A stretch of 60,000 nt of DNA from contig NC_088306.1 of assembly GCF_032854445.1 (NCBI RefSeq), positions 1,981,873 to 2,041,872 of the forward strand. The letters run 5' to 3'. Numbering within the stretch: position 1 is the first letter of the stretch; every line of letters starts with the position of its first letter. Made by a program: the position numbers and the translations under genes. The notes beneath the pieces are model-generated. The model was not told where the DNA came from. It ran no database searches and saw nothing but the letters and a program-made list of their open reading frames with translations. Below are positions 21,000-32,384 of the stretch, piece after piece. Origin of the DNA: Liolophura sinensis (taxonomy: Eukaryota > Mollusca > Polyplacophora > Chitonida > Chitonidae).

Positions 21000-21917
21000 C
21001 GCGATCTATGTTTATTCCGTCATCACAGTCCTTCCTTTAACAATTGCAGCTAAAGCCATACTGAGATAACCGATACGTGGGTATGTGGCTTGATATTTCG
21101 TGGAGAAGACCAAAATTTTCACGTGCCCGAAGGGTGAGTGGAAATATCCATCTTCGAGACAAAATATCAGCCGTATACTCACCCAACACGCTGGTATAAC
21201 GAAATTATCACAATAAAGAGCGTCACAAACAAGTTTTCTTGTATTAATACGAGCACTTCATGCTACGCGGGTAGCTTTTCACAGATACTTTGTTGCTCCA
21301 CGGCCGAAACCGACGACACGGTTCAAGCCATGAGAGCACAGGGCCGGGCTCGGATTTTTGTCAGAGCTTGGAGAAAATATTTGCTTTAGGTGAAATCATA
21401 GTATTTTCAACTCAGTTTGCAAAGGTATGTTATTTTAATGGTATCAGTAATGGTTACGAGAAATTTTGGCACACGTCTTTTTGTTGTGAGCTGTTGAATC
21501 AGAAGAACTCTTTTGAAAATGAAGGTAAGAAAGTTAGTACAATGTCGACCAGATACGGATTAAACACTTGTTGCAATCATGCAGAAAAAATATCCAGCGT
21601 TTGAGGCTGTACATTCCACCTGCTTTGCGAATGCAATAGCTTATCCTATTGGTTGACCAATCAGAAGCCTAGAATATTCCGATACGTATATTTTTATTCC
21701 ACTTGGAAATTGTCGGTAGTCTGCAAGATTGAAATTTTAGTCGCATGCCTTACATAGGCCTATGGGATATAGATACCATTGAAAGCAGGTGACTGCATCT
21801 CTGGAAGATGGTCTAACATCTTTATGATGTTTAACGAATGTCGGACAAAACGCCGGAGTATAACTAGACACAATCCTGAAGAGCCATTTTTCTGACTACC
21901 TCGTCCGCACACGTACT
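21000..21917. other. No recognised gene
   Basis: Several short overlapping frames on both strands; none with a recognisable domain or credible splice signals. Confidence 0.3.
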
Positions 21918-22053
21918 TACCATCCGCAGGTTGCTGGAAGACCAACCCACGTACGACCGGAGAGGAGACTTGAATTCACAGCGACCGCATTGGTGAGAGA
22001 CTCCTGGGTCATTACCTTCCGCTAACGCGCTTACCGACTGAGCCACGGAGGCC
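21918..22053 (-). mobile_element. SINE family A, 5' half
   Basis: Minus strand from GGCCTCCGTGGCTCAGTCGG through the tRNA-like head to CCTGCGGATGGTA; the 3' half is absent. Confidence 0.88.
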
Positions 22054-22607
22054 TTCATGTGAACAAATAAAACAACCTCGAAAAAAGCCTATCTGGCCTA
22101 ATACTGCTGAAGATATAGAGACCATAAAAAGAAGAGAATGTTTAATGTTATATATATATCTTTTTGAACACTGACCGCCGGAAGCCTTTGAAAAGGCTTA
22201 AGTCACTTTTACCCTAAGGCCCAAAGAAAACAGGATGTTTGGCTCTTTTAAAATACTACTTTTTCCCATTTTAAACAGTTAAAAAGTTTTTTGTATAACC
22301 GCATACCTTATTTAAAATCACATCGGTCGTGCACATTTTCAATAATAATCTTACATTTAAAGTTACCATATGAATTTAAACAACTTTCAAATTTTCCAAC
22401 AGTAATTCACCCAAAGGAAGATGTCTGTCCGAGCACTGGTGTACGATTCACAAAAAAATGTTGGCAGAAGGCAATGAAATTTATCAGAGCCATGTGTATT
22501 CAGTGGCAGGTATTTCCCCCTCAGAGAACAGAAAACACGACCGATTTCGTTGACAGTGAGATATACATCAGCTGTGTATGGCAGCCGGGTGCACCCACTC
22601 GCTTTTT
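22054..22607. other. No recognised gene
   Basis: A 111-residue plus-strand frame (22291-22626) has no recognisable content. Confidence 0.3.
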
Positions 22608-22806
22608 CTTACTTTCGACCTTATAAGTAAAAGGTCGAAACCACGAAAACGTAAAAGCGCTAAAGGGCGAAGCGTGAAAACACGAAAGGGCGAAGCGCCA
22701 AACGGCGAAAGAGTAAAGGCCGAAAGCCCGAAAGTGCCAGGCAAAAGCCCTAAAACCTTTTCACAAGTTGAATATGCGATGTTTTATTTATAAGGTAGAA
22801 AGTAAG
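22608..22806. mobile_element. Small MITE with CGAAA-rich interior
   Basis: Ends CTTACTTTCGACCTTATAA (22608-22628) and its inverse at 22786-22806 match at 19 of 21 bases; similarity reaches a few bases beyond each. The 199-bp element has an interior of repeated AAAGGGCGAAGCG-type words. That interior keeps a Lys/Arg-rich frame open but is not a gene. Confidence 0.8.
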
Positions 22807-23153
22807 AAAACGCTAGTGGCTGCAACAGGCTTAAATAGTTCTTGTAAATTTAAGGATTTTTGTATTACGAGGTTGGCCTTTACCTTTAAGTGAGAAGAAA
22901 TACAAGAAAACAGGGAGTCAAATGTGAATTTAAAAATGACTGATGCAGGGTTCTTGTATCCTTTAATTGCCTTCTAAAGCTAAAAACCTGAGTATGATTT
23001 TCGACACGTCGGGCGGTCTGGAGGGCAATGCTTTTCTTAAAGGAAAAGAACACATAAACATTACATGAGCTTCAGGTGGAACAGTTTGACAATTTATTTG
23101 CCATGTTTTTTACGATTTTTCTATTTGAAGAGAAAAGAAAATTTGATAATATT
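22807..23153. other. A+T-rich, no recognised gene
   Basis: No coding signal. The last ~100 bp resemble the flank of MITE C (TTTGATAATATTTTTG before the GGTGGG end). Confidence 0.3.
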
Positions 23154-23493
23154 TTTGTATGGTGGGTGGTTGGGACCACCTCTTGGTATCGGTTTGCATA
23201 ATGATAATCGTAACGTGATGAAACGTGAAAGAATATGATGCATGTCTGATAAATTTATTAGAATATAAATTTGTTGTTTACATACAAACACGTGCATTTA
23301 ATCTGGATTATGATAATATTTAAGAATATAAAAAAAATATAAATATAATCAAAATCCAGGTAATAAATGCATTTGTTAGACCAAATTCCATGCAAATATA
23401 TTTAGTAAACATGTGCTCCATTCTCATTTATAACATTATTACTCAAAGATAATGCATACCAAGACGTGGTTAATGATTACCACCATGCAAACA
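23154..23493. mobile_element. Foldback MITE C, copy 2
   Basis: Opens TTTGTATGGTGGGTGGTTGG(GACCACCTCTTGGTAT) and closes with the inverse near 23460-23493 (ATACCAAGACGTGGTTAATG ... CACCATGCAAA). The core GCATTTAATCTGGATTATGA and GACCAAATTCC are shared with the other copies. Confidence 0.75.
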
Positions 23494-24896
23494 TGATTTT
23501 CAAGTGTCCTTTTCTCTTTAAGAAAAAATAGTACCACTTTTGAAGACTAGATTTACAACTAACTTTTCGCACCCATTCATCTAAATTTTATGTAATTTTC
23601 ATGTTTTCAATAGTAGCAAAGTTACATTATAATACCAGTACAATGTAAACCATCATGTTTCACGAATAAAATGGCGTCACCTTCTGAATCTCTTACCTTC
23701 TCTGTCAAAATCTTCCCGAACAAACCGAGGTAAATGAGGAATCTTGTCCTTCGTCCTTCTTATACCACATGACGAGACCACGCCCTTGCTCTCGCCAAAT
23801 TCCAGTAACCTGTACCGAACGCAGAGCACGTCTCCTGTTTTCAGCATAAAAGCACAATTACAGTGCTTGGCAATGCAACTGGCAGCTCAGCAACAGACAC
23901 TCGCCTCTCGTGAGTGTTGAACTGAACATGCTGGCGGGCAAATAATAGCAATCAGCATAAAGTGGTCGGCTGAGGACATGGTGGGTTGTACAACACAGTC
24001 ATAAATAATAGATGTGAATCCGTGTAGCATCTTTATCACAGGTGGCGGTATATAGGTCATCAGCCGTCTCCATGATCGATCTGACTGATATGACAACGGA
24101 CAGGTAATGTTTATTATTGCAAATACTTAAACGGAAAGGTTTACCGTGGGGGATTTAATGAAATCAAGGGATGGTTCTTCAGGCGATGATAATAAAGCCT
24201 ATTACATTTAAAATCATCTTGCTGGAATTAGATAAGTATTTGGATATGTCTAAAAGTTTATTGTTTGCAGCCGCGCTAAAGCACCAATGTGGTTTTCTGG
24301 GCTATCGGAAGCCAAACATCTGGAAATTTCGACCTGTTCTTCTTAATATCACTTTAACTATACATAGTTATTTTTGGCATACATACGATTTAGGAAAAGA
24401 TTCAGCATCCATGGAAATATCAGAAATATTTACACGAAACACATTGATTTATATTGAAAAGTCTAATTCTGAACTAATACTGGTTAGCCTACAAATTAAA
24501 ACCTGGGACCATCACTTTTTCGCTTAATTTTATGTCATGTCCTTTCTCTTTAGTATGTCCGTTTTTCTCTGAACTCTTACAAAGCTAATTTTACCCCAGG
24601 CCTTTTCTTTATTTTTGAAAAGGCATTTATTATCAGATTTTGTTTCATAAATGTCCAGTTTGTTGTGTTCGAAGTTGGGCTGGCGACACATGTTTGCATG
24701 AGAACAGTCATTTCTTAACGCTTGAAATATATTATTGTACTCCAACAGTGCTTTTTTATTTAGTATTTCTCTAATTCTGTACGAGTACGGACGACAATTT
24801 TGCTTTGTGTACATTCATCGTTTCGTTAGGAGACTGTAAAGTATGAAGTACATTTGGATACAGAACCTTTCTTTTGCTTTTATTAACCCAGGTAAT
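23494..24896. other. No recognised gene
   Basis: The longest frame, 24171-24527 (plus, 118 residues), has no domain I recognise, nor does the minus-strand frame 24530-24814. No splice-site pattern supports either. Confidence 0.3.
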
Positions 24897-25107
24897 ATAT
24901 TTATTTGATTGGTGTTTTACGCCATACCAAGAATATTTGACTTATACGACGGAAAACTCACGATCATCCGTTGGTTGCTGACAAATCTTCCTATTTACGG
25001 CCAGAGATGAAGCCACCATGGACAGAGCTTGAACTCACAGCGACAGCGTTGGTGGGATGCTCGCTGGTCAGTGCGCTGTCCTGGCCCCCTCGGCCACAGA
25101 GGATCCC
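24897..25107 (-). mobile_element. SINE family A, internally deleted
   Basis: TTTATTTGATTGGTGTTTTA ... ACTTATACGACGGAAAACTC (about 45 bp of the body lost) ... TTGAACTCACAGCGACAGCG to a diverged tRNA-like head at CGGCCACAGAGGATCC. Confidence 0.88.
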
Positions 25108-25985
25108 TTTAGGGTAATATACACTCTAAATGTGGTGTGGAGGAATAACAGACAACGGAGACACATGAAAAGGTTTGAAATGTCACACAATGTGTCAAAT
25201 GCTGAAGACGTTTATCCAGCATAACGACGTATCTGTTTTATGATGTTAATTGCTAAACACAATTAGTGTAATCACGTAATCGCCGTTTGTTGGCCACATG
25301 ACATTTGTATGGTTATATCCGAGCTAAACACAAAGATGACACAAATCTAAGTACTTATCTGTCTAAACATGTAGAATTGCTTCACGTAAATGTAGGCGCG
25401 TTATTAAGAGTACACGTAGTAGCTAAACATGTTTATATGGCTTTATTTTTTACTTCTTTGTGCCTGATGCACGATTCGTGTTGTGTTGTGCATCTGTATA
25501 TACGTGCATAGTAATTGTGGCGACTAATGCTGTGTAAGTGGTCGGTGTGTTGTTGTTGTAGGTTACATCTGGGACTAACATGACACCTGTACCAGTCCTA
25601 GATTACGTGGGAAGTTTCTTTTCATGTGATTTGCCATTGTATTCGTCACGTGATAAACCTGTCATCTTTCATTGAAACAATATGTATATATCCGCAAGCT
25701 TTCGCCTGGCACAATTCCATACAACAACATGTAGCTTGGACTTTTCTCTACAACATATCCAAAATTCAAGCCTACATGTACTCAGTATAGTGTTACCGTG
25801 CACCTGTGTTACTGCTTTTAGTGCTAGCCTTGCAATTGTCCTCAACAATCATGGTGACCTCTAGAGGAATGAGTGAAAAGCCCTAAACAAACAGTTTACG
25901 GTTCTGTCCACATCCGGCAAAATTCTGATAAACTTCAATTAGCTTCAAAATAACATCACTACAACCGCATGATGCCTGAGTTTAG
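25108..25985. other. No recognised gene
   Basis: Short frames only. A few bases of GTGAGTGAGTGAGTG mark the start of the following SINE. Confidence 0.3.
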
Positions 25986-26350
25986 GGTGAGTGAGTGAGT
26001 GCTTGGGGTTTAACGTCGTACTCAACAATTTTCCAGTCATATGACGACGAAGGAATCCTTATGGTGCATGTACGTGAAATGTGCCTCCTTGTTGCAGGAC
26101 GGATTTCCACCGCTCTTTTATTTAGTGCTGCATCACTGAGACGACTTACCGAAGGCAAGTAAGACGCCCCGCCCGAGCCATTATACTGATACGGGACAAC
26201 CAGTCGTTGCACTATCCCCTTCATGCCGAACGCCAAGCGAGGAAGTTACAACTTCCTCTTTTAAAGTCTTAGGTGTGACTCGATCAAGAATTGATCCTGG
26301 ATCTACCGGTCCTGAAGCGGACGCTCTACCAACTGTGCTATCCAGGCCGG
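25986..26350 (-). mobile_element. SINE family B, full length
   Basis: Minus strand starts CCGGCCTGGATAGCACAGTT with A box TAGCACAGTTGG and a B-box-like GGATCAATTC, followed by a long body. It ends in CGACGTTAAACCCCAAGCAC and CACTCACTCACTCAC. A tRNA-derived SINE distinct from family A; this is the best reference copy in the window. Confidence 0.88.
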
Positions 26351-26525
26351 TCCTGAGTTTAGGCAGCCAGTGTATTCATCGCCATGTATGTATATGGTGA
26401 CTCGCATGTTAATGCCACATGACGCTGACTCCATCTCCTAACTTTTCAGGTACTCCTTGAATTTGACATCTTAACACGAGGAAAGACTTGCGAGAGCGAT
26501 GTATGCAGAAATAATAAAGTGAAAT

Positions 26526-26671
26526 GCGCGGCTCACCTGGATAGCGCGCTAGCGCAGCGTAATGACCCGAGAGCCTCTCACCAATGCAGTCGCTTGTGAG
26601 TTCAAGTCCAGCTCATGCTGGCTTCCTCTCCAGCCGTACGGGGTAAAACACCAATGAAATAAATAAATAAA
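26526..26671 (+). mobile_element. SINE family A, internally deleted
   Basis: The head (CGGCTCACCTGGATAGCGCG ...) runs to CTCCAGCCGTACGGGG, then jumps straight to TAAAACACCAATGAAATAAA; the middle is deleted. Confidence 0.9.
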
Positions 26672-28045
26672 CTGATATGCGGGGCAATATGTTGTCCGTC
26701 TTTAACTGTGAATAGAAGAAAGGCGACCGAGATTTTAAAGTAAAATAAAAATCGATTAAAGGTGTGTTTTCCTTGATTTCTGAAAATACCGTCACAAAAC
26801 GGATACTTTTAGCGTATACTGGAGCACTGGCTTACTGGATAGATACATATTGCTCTACAATACGCCTGTGTATTTATGTGTACCGGGTAGCAAAATGTTG
26901 ACATTCATTGTCAATAGCAATATACTGACAACCATGCTGTGTGAAATTCATCCGTTCTGTTCATTTTTCATATTAACATACATTAATTTAATGCCATTTC
27001 CAAGTTATATGTAACATACTGCGCAGGGTAGGGCCCATATGTATTATCTCATGGAGGGGATGTAAAACCTGTAAGGGGTAGCACTATGTATCCCAGATGC
27101 ATCTGCGGGTGGGATGTATTATTTTATTTACATGTAATATATACATATGTTATTATATACTTATTTATTATGGGCCTTTCCAAAGGAGTGACACCCAGAT
27201 GCATATGAAGTGAAAATTTGGAGTAGGTTTATTATGGGTATAAAAATGAATACAAAGCATTAAATTTATGTACCAGTACATGCATATGTAGGTGTATGAG
27301 TAAGAATGAGTAATTCTAGCCATAAGGGTATGCAAACTTAGAAAATGTTCGGTTTCATAAATTACACCTGGCTTTTCTTTCTAAAGACCTTGTAAGCCAG
27401 TTCTACTGTTTGAAAATAAAATGAAGTCCCTCATGTGTGTTTCAGATGAATTGGAGGTGTTGAACGCCTGGAGAAGAAAATGTGGAGAAGTCTAGCAAAC
27501 AATTTATGACTGTTGTACAGGTGATACAGATTGCCATCTTATTTTACCCTTGTACATTTGTATATCATTATGACCGCACATCTTCCTTGAAAAGAGTATT
27601 TCACGGTTGAAAGATAGTAAGGTACCAGTATCACCATGTATATTGTACACCAAAATAATACGAAATCCTTGCTGTTTAAAACACAAAGCACGCAAGCTAA
27701 TGAATAACAAAATTTACTGACGTTTGAGAATTGTGTGAGTTGCTATTTGTATATACACTGAGCAGTAATAATACAAGTTAATGAATTCCACGAAAAACAA
27801 CAGTTTAAATTAGTAAAATATTTACAAACAATAAACAGTTGTACTGTATGTTACCTGCAAGTTACCTCTTATAATTCGACGCCTCTTTAGCACATACACT
27901 GTGTTGCATGTACAAATGTTTTCTTGACACTTCACTGTTAACATATATTCTCCTTTAAATTGTTGTTATAATATGACAATAGATAGCGGTGTTGTCGATG
28001 GTAGGTCACGTGACTCTATGTAACTATAAATACCCTATTCAGACG
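26672..28045. other. A+T-rich, no recognised gene
   Basis: No coding signal. The segment 27020-27180 starts GGGCCCATATGTATTAT and closes TTATTATGGGCC, a loose inverted pair. Confidence 0.3.
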
Positions 28046-28600
28046 GTAAGCTCCAGCCTGTTTGCCGGCCCACATTGGTGTTGACGGAAATGAGTTGGCC
28101 GACAAACTGGCCAAAAGGCCCTTGATATACCCAATATATCCCACACCATCCCGTTGTCTGCACAAGAAGCTATTAGTTATGTCAAACCGAAATTTATACC
28201 ATTATGGCAAAATACATGGGATAACTCTGTTACAGGAAGATTCTTTTATTCTCACAACCCTCAAATCTCTGTAAGCTACAATCTCTCTCTCAACTGTCGC
28301 TGTGACGAAATACTCGTATTTAGACTCTTGTCTGGTCACATTAAAACAAGCAGCTATTTGCATAAATTCAATCTCCATGACACGGGTCATTGTGAGTAAT
28401 GTTTTGTAGAAGATACTGTTACGCATGTTCTTTTTCGTTGTAGACGTCATATTGACGCCAGGCGCGTATTTTACGCAGAATTAACTCGTGTGGGTGTTAG
28501 GAACCCGTCAGAAGACACAATTTTAAAACCGGTGAGAAATCACAACAAAGTTTTTCAGGCTGTTGCCAATTTTCTCACTCGCTGCTACAGATCCTAACAC
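28046..28600 (+). pseudogene. LINE ORF2 C-terminus: RNase H end plus zinc knuckle
   Basis: The plus strand reads PAHIGVDGNELADKLAKRP, the end of an RNase H domain in I/Nimb-type LINEs. After a frame change come VSAQEAISYVKPKFIPLWQN and TWDNSVTGRFFY. Then LVFRLLSGHIKTSSYLHKFN leads to a C-x2-C...H...C motif (CE-stop-CFVEDTVTHVLFRC) whose third position is now TAA (about 28398-28400). The C-terminus ends near 28597. It is 5'-truncated within RNase H and not functional. The clade probably matches the LINE at 1-4140, whose own RNase H lies outside the window. Confidence 0.82.
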
Positions 28601-29825
28601 TTAAAATGTGTACTTAACGGTGTACCCAAGCATGTCTTGAAATTTTATCTATCGTTGTTTGAACATGTGTAATTTGTCAAGGGTCAAACCCTAGCATTTT
28701 CTGTGGACACAATGTGTTAACAGTCTCCCTCTTTACTGTCCATGCATGTATCCTTATACCATCGGTGTTCTTTACGACAGCTGTGTAAAGGCTTAGTTCT
28801 CTTGGGTACTGGACATTTATGTAAAGCAGCCTCAATTGGCAGTTTACTTGGGAAAATAATTTATTCAACGTTCCATTATTGGCGTGCATCATTCAACTTG
28901 GACGGGGAGACGCCATTACAAATTAATCCCCCCCCCCTAAGCTCCAGTCTGTTGTAGATTTGCAACTGGCACGGGTTAGAAGACCTGAATAAGGTCTGGA
29001 ATCTCCCATTGGATTTAGGTTGTTGGGGTTAATGGACTGTGCACAAAATAATTGTGCATTGTAACGTTATGTTCACTACATGTAATTGTATTAATGCAAG
29101 CGCCCTGTGGCACAGAGTAGACATGTATCTCTCGTTATTATCTTTGTTTCCATAGTAACATAATTCCATGCAACTGTTTATTTATAACATTCGCATAATT
29201 AAAAGTTCCATCCATGACATCTTCTGTTCAGTTTTTATTTGCTTGTTGAATTAATTATTACGCTATTATATCAAAAGCGTAACTCACAGAAAAACAACTC
29301 TGTGATTGCACATTGGATGGGGTACAATAGTGGTGTACTATTCAGGTAGAATGGTTGTAGGTGTTGTGAGAGATCTGTTTGTTTCCTACGGTTTAATGTC
29401 ATTTTCAACAGTACTTCAATGCTTTATATTGAATGGTTAAATGTTGCATACTTTTACAGACCTTCCTTAAATACTGCTGTGAATGAAGACATTTAATTCC
29501 ACAGCAGAACAAGCTAACCACCTCTTGTTTATATATGTTTAGATGATGACATGTTTAAAAAGTGGAAACAGGTATTGTGTGGAGGTTTGCAGTTGCTTTG
29601 TAGATAGGCATCAAACATGTTTAGCATAGTGTTTTGGTGTAAACATGTTTTGGATTTCCACACAAAAAATATTTTGAGCCCATCACATGTTTCGTGCCTC
29701 CGTATTTCAAGTTATTTTGTTGTCTCCTTGTAGAGGGCCGGACGCAATGCCGATGTATTTATAATTCTGCCTCACTGGTATGCCATGCCGAAGATATTCA
29801 TTTACGTATATGCTAATCGTACATG
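28601..29825. other. Possible LINE 3' UTR, then no recognised gene
   Basis: Sequence following the LINE coding end may be its 3' UTR, but I see no tail boundary. A C-run of about nine bases lies at 28929. No gene found. Confidence 0.3.
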
Positions 29826-29952
29826 TCAAGGTGTGCCAGCAAGTTGTCGATGGTCGTGGATTGAACGATTTCCTCCCACAATAATGCTTGCCGCCGTCGT
29901 ATAAGTCAAATATTCTTGAGTAGTGCGTAAAACACAAATGAAATAAATAAAC
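29826..29952 (+). mobile_element. SINE family A, 3' half
   Basis: GTGCCAGCAAGTTGTCGATG ... AATGCTTGCCGCCGTCGTAT ... GTAAAACACAAATGAAATAA. Confidence 0.85.
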
Positions 29953-29970
29953 AGATATACTGGCACAAGA

Positions 29971-30417
29971 TCAACAAGTAATAGGCCCATTCTTAATATG
30001 TTGAGGGCATAACGATGTTAAACTGTTAGGTATGTTTCGATTCGATCTCCGAATGTACCAGTCACGAGGAAAACGGGTGTTCACAAAAGACAAAAAATTG
30101 TTGCACAAGAAAGCAAGAAAGTTTTCTTTAATTCTACGAATTGTAAACGTTACCATTCATAGGACTCTCCACTTTTCTTCGTATTGCTGGAATTTCTCAT
30201 AAATAACATCTTTGTAAAATTCAGGAATACAATTTACCAAAGGGCTTTGATATTCCAATGCGCACCTCTTTGCACGACATGTGATTTCACATATAACTTT
30301 AATGGGGAAATTATTAAAGGGCACTGTTTTAAATGTTTCAGTTAGCAGGCGGCATACTAATGATTTATTAGCTATCAACCAGTCCCACATTGCCGAAGTG
30401 GTGAAACCAGTTCTCAC
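29971..30417 (-). pseudogene. Unidentified reading frame, one in-frame stop
   Basis: Two adjacent frames in the same phase are split by TGA at about 30157-30159. The first reads TSAMWDWLIANKSLVCRLLT, then VICEITCRAKRCALEYQSPL and VNCIPEFYKDVIYEKFQQYE; the second FTIRRIKENFLAFL and NTRFPRDWYI. Composition is protein-like, with Cys and Trp and helix-forming stretches, and the phase continues across the stop, so it looks like a once-coding fragment. There is no ATG at the left end. I do not recognise the family. Confidence 0.35.
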
Positions 30418-30424
30418 AAGTTAA

Positions 30425-31107
30425 GTTTGGCAAGCATTTTTGTTCAGCTAAGGGCAGCCCAAAACCAACGTCAAAGCGAACGCCTTATTGATGTTGTGAC
30501 GTCTCTTTGATTTATAACGGTGAATGAAAAAACAGTCCTCAGTTTTCACCTTACGTCAAAAACAAAGCAAGACAGATTCTTTCATATATTTTTATTAAAC
30601 CCAATAAGTCGGCTTAAAATTGCTAAGGAATTTGGTAAATCTGACCAACATTACATTTTACTTTTAGAAGAAGATCAGCTCTAATACATCAGACATGACA
30701 TTAATATACGTTTGTTAAACACACACGCGCGCGAGCGCACACCCTCACACACGAACTCTTTAATAGCTGGCGTACTTGATAATTTGGCCAAAAACTATTA
30801 ACAGAGCATGGCACCTATAGCAATTAAAACATTATTGTCACTTATCTTTAGCTATATTTGAAGAAGTGGAAACCAAAAAACAACCAGGAACCGGTGGGTT
30901 TGTCAACTTCATCCATAATGAATTTGCACACATTTTGTTCATATCGGGCAATATTGAGAGCAATTGCAGCCAAACAATGAGATTGACGGATATTCATTAA
31001 TTATGTAAATCTGTACACCAGATTTAACTAGAACTACAGGAATCTTTCCTTGCTGATGGCAGAAGGAAGTGAAGAGTCGAGTAGAAATTGCGTATGCAAA
31101 CGTCACC
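30425..31107. other. No gene; short (AC)(GC) microsatellite
   Basis: ACACACACGCGCGCGAGCGC at about 30719-30752 is a short purine/pyrimidine microsatellite. Otherwise no feature. Confidence 0.5.
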
Positions 31108-31160
31108 CCCACCAATGCAGTTGCTGTGCGTTCAAGTCCAGCTTATGCTGGCCTCCTCTG
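31108..31160 (+). mobile_element. SINE family A, scrap of the tRNA-like head
   Basis: CACCAATGCAGTTGCTGTGC then GTTCAAGTCCAGCTTATGCT. The minus-strand frame 31163-31417 upstream of it (MMKQEVLPERTETASVF ...) has no recognised domain. Confidence 0.7.
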
Positions 31161-31569
31161 CGGAAGACATTCTTCACATCTCGAAAAGGGCTTAGTGACA
31201 GTTTAAACGGGTAAGCTTTCGATAATACACTTAACAACGCATGCGCCATTCTATACGCTTGTTTGGCGTCTATACCTCCCATCGACATGTTTGCCTTTTG
31301 GATTAGCCTTACATAAAACTGATCCCGTTGTAGCCATGCTGTGTACCTTTTGATACGGGGAATGCAAAATACTGAGGCGGTTTCTGTTCTCTCTGGCAAC
31401 ACTTCCTGCTTCATCACAGTAACTCAAGTGACTTTGGTTAAAAACATTTATGTACTTGTTTATTTTTTTGGTTTATTTGTTAGCCAATTTAAGAAAACAA
31501 CCATGGAGTAGAGCATGCGTTGTAAGAGTATGGTCTTCGACATATTGTGCGGACTTGAACGCAAAGGCG

Positions 31570-31740
31570 TAACAGTACCCATAAAACATTTTCTGACACA
31601 AAACCTACATTTTTCAGATCTTCAAAAGGGTTCAGTAACGGTGAAACATTTTCTGACAAAAAAGCTGGATTCTTCAGGTCTTTAAAAGGGTTTACCAACA
31701 ATAAAATATTTTCTAACCCACGTACTTTCAACGGGCACTG
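31570..31740 (-). repeat. 60-bp tandem repeat coding for a 20-residue unit
   Basis: On the minus strand the frame gives NPFKDLKNPAFLSENV then NPFEDLKNVGFVSENV, two and a half units of 60 bp. SPFRDVKNVF at 31160-31200 (minus) is a third diverged relative. It might be a repeat protein exon or simply a minisatellite whose period preserves the frame. Confidence 0.6.
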
Positions 31741-32246
31741 CATAAATTTTACCCCAAAAATTGAACAATGGAAGAGATATCGTCAAATCGAAACAAATGG
31801 TGGCTGCAAAACACAAAGGTGAGGGAGGAAATCGTCCAGTGAATAGGCTTACGATAGCGAATGACGTGACGAGAGCTTTTCGTGTCGTCTAGGCCAATGG
31901 CCATGATGTTCTGGGAATTGATATCTCGTTGTGGCGACTTAATGCCTGTAATTTGCGACAAGTGTCAATTTGGTGGGTTTTTATACATTCCATTACGCCA
32001 TGTTTTACATTAATATACTGGGCGAAAATTCTACACATCGAGTAGCAGTGTTTGTGTCCCATGGTTATACACGTCTACATGCAACATGTGTGACAAAATT
32101 TTTTAGTTTCTGTTTTGTTGGAGCAAAACTAAGTAAAACTTTTTTCTATTTAAATAAATTTGAACACTAGTTGAACAGAATACATCGTCTTTTAAATGCC
32201 TAAACACATGTAACCAAATACAATTCCCAATATCCTCTTGGACTGC
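31741..32246. other. 3' flank of the GALNT-like gene
   Basis: Downstream of the GALNT stop codon; holds its 3' UTR. Several A+T-rich stretches could serve for polyadenylation on the minus strand (rc of TTTATT at about 32151), but none stands out. No other gene. Confidence 0.35.
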
Positions 32247-32384
32247 TCAGCGTATGGGCGGAGCTTTGGGCCTTCGGACAAGTTTCCATTGCTGAAGTTC
32301 TTCCCCTTGAGAGCACTCTTCCATTGTCAAATCATTTCTAAGACTTAGGCATTTTCCTGAGAGTTCATGCACTAAAGTGTTATT
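32247..32384 (-). CDS. GALNT-like exon 12: lectin domain, gamma repeat and stop
   Basis: Acceptor CTTTTTTTCAG|AATAAC, then [38 protein letters not shown] and a short tail before TGA. GKCL...EC....QQW is the last ricin-type repeat with its QxW. Confidence 0.93.
   Translation of the reverse strand, partial: NNTLVHELSGKCLSLRNDLTMEECSQGEELQQWKLVRRPKAPPIR

Noticed and set aside
22630-22790. Basic Lys/Arg-rich protein
   Set aside because: The frame is the interior repeat of a small MITE with inverted ends.
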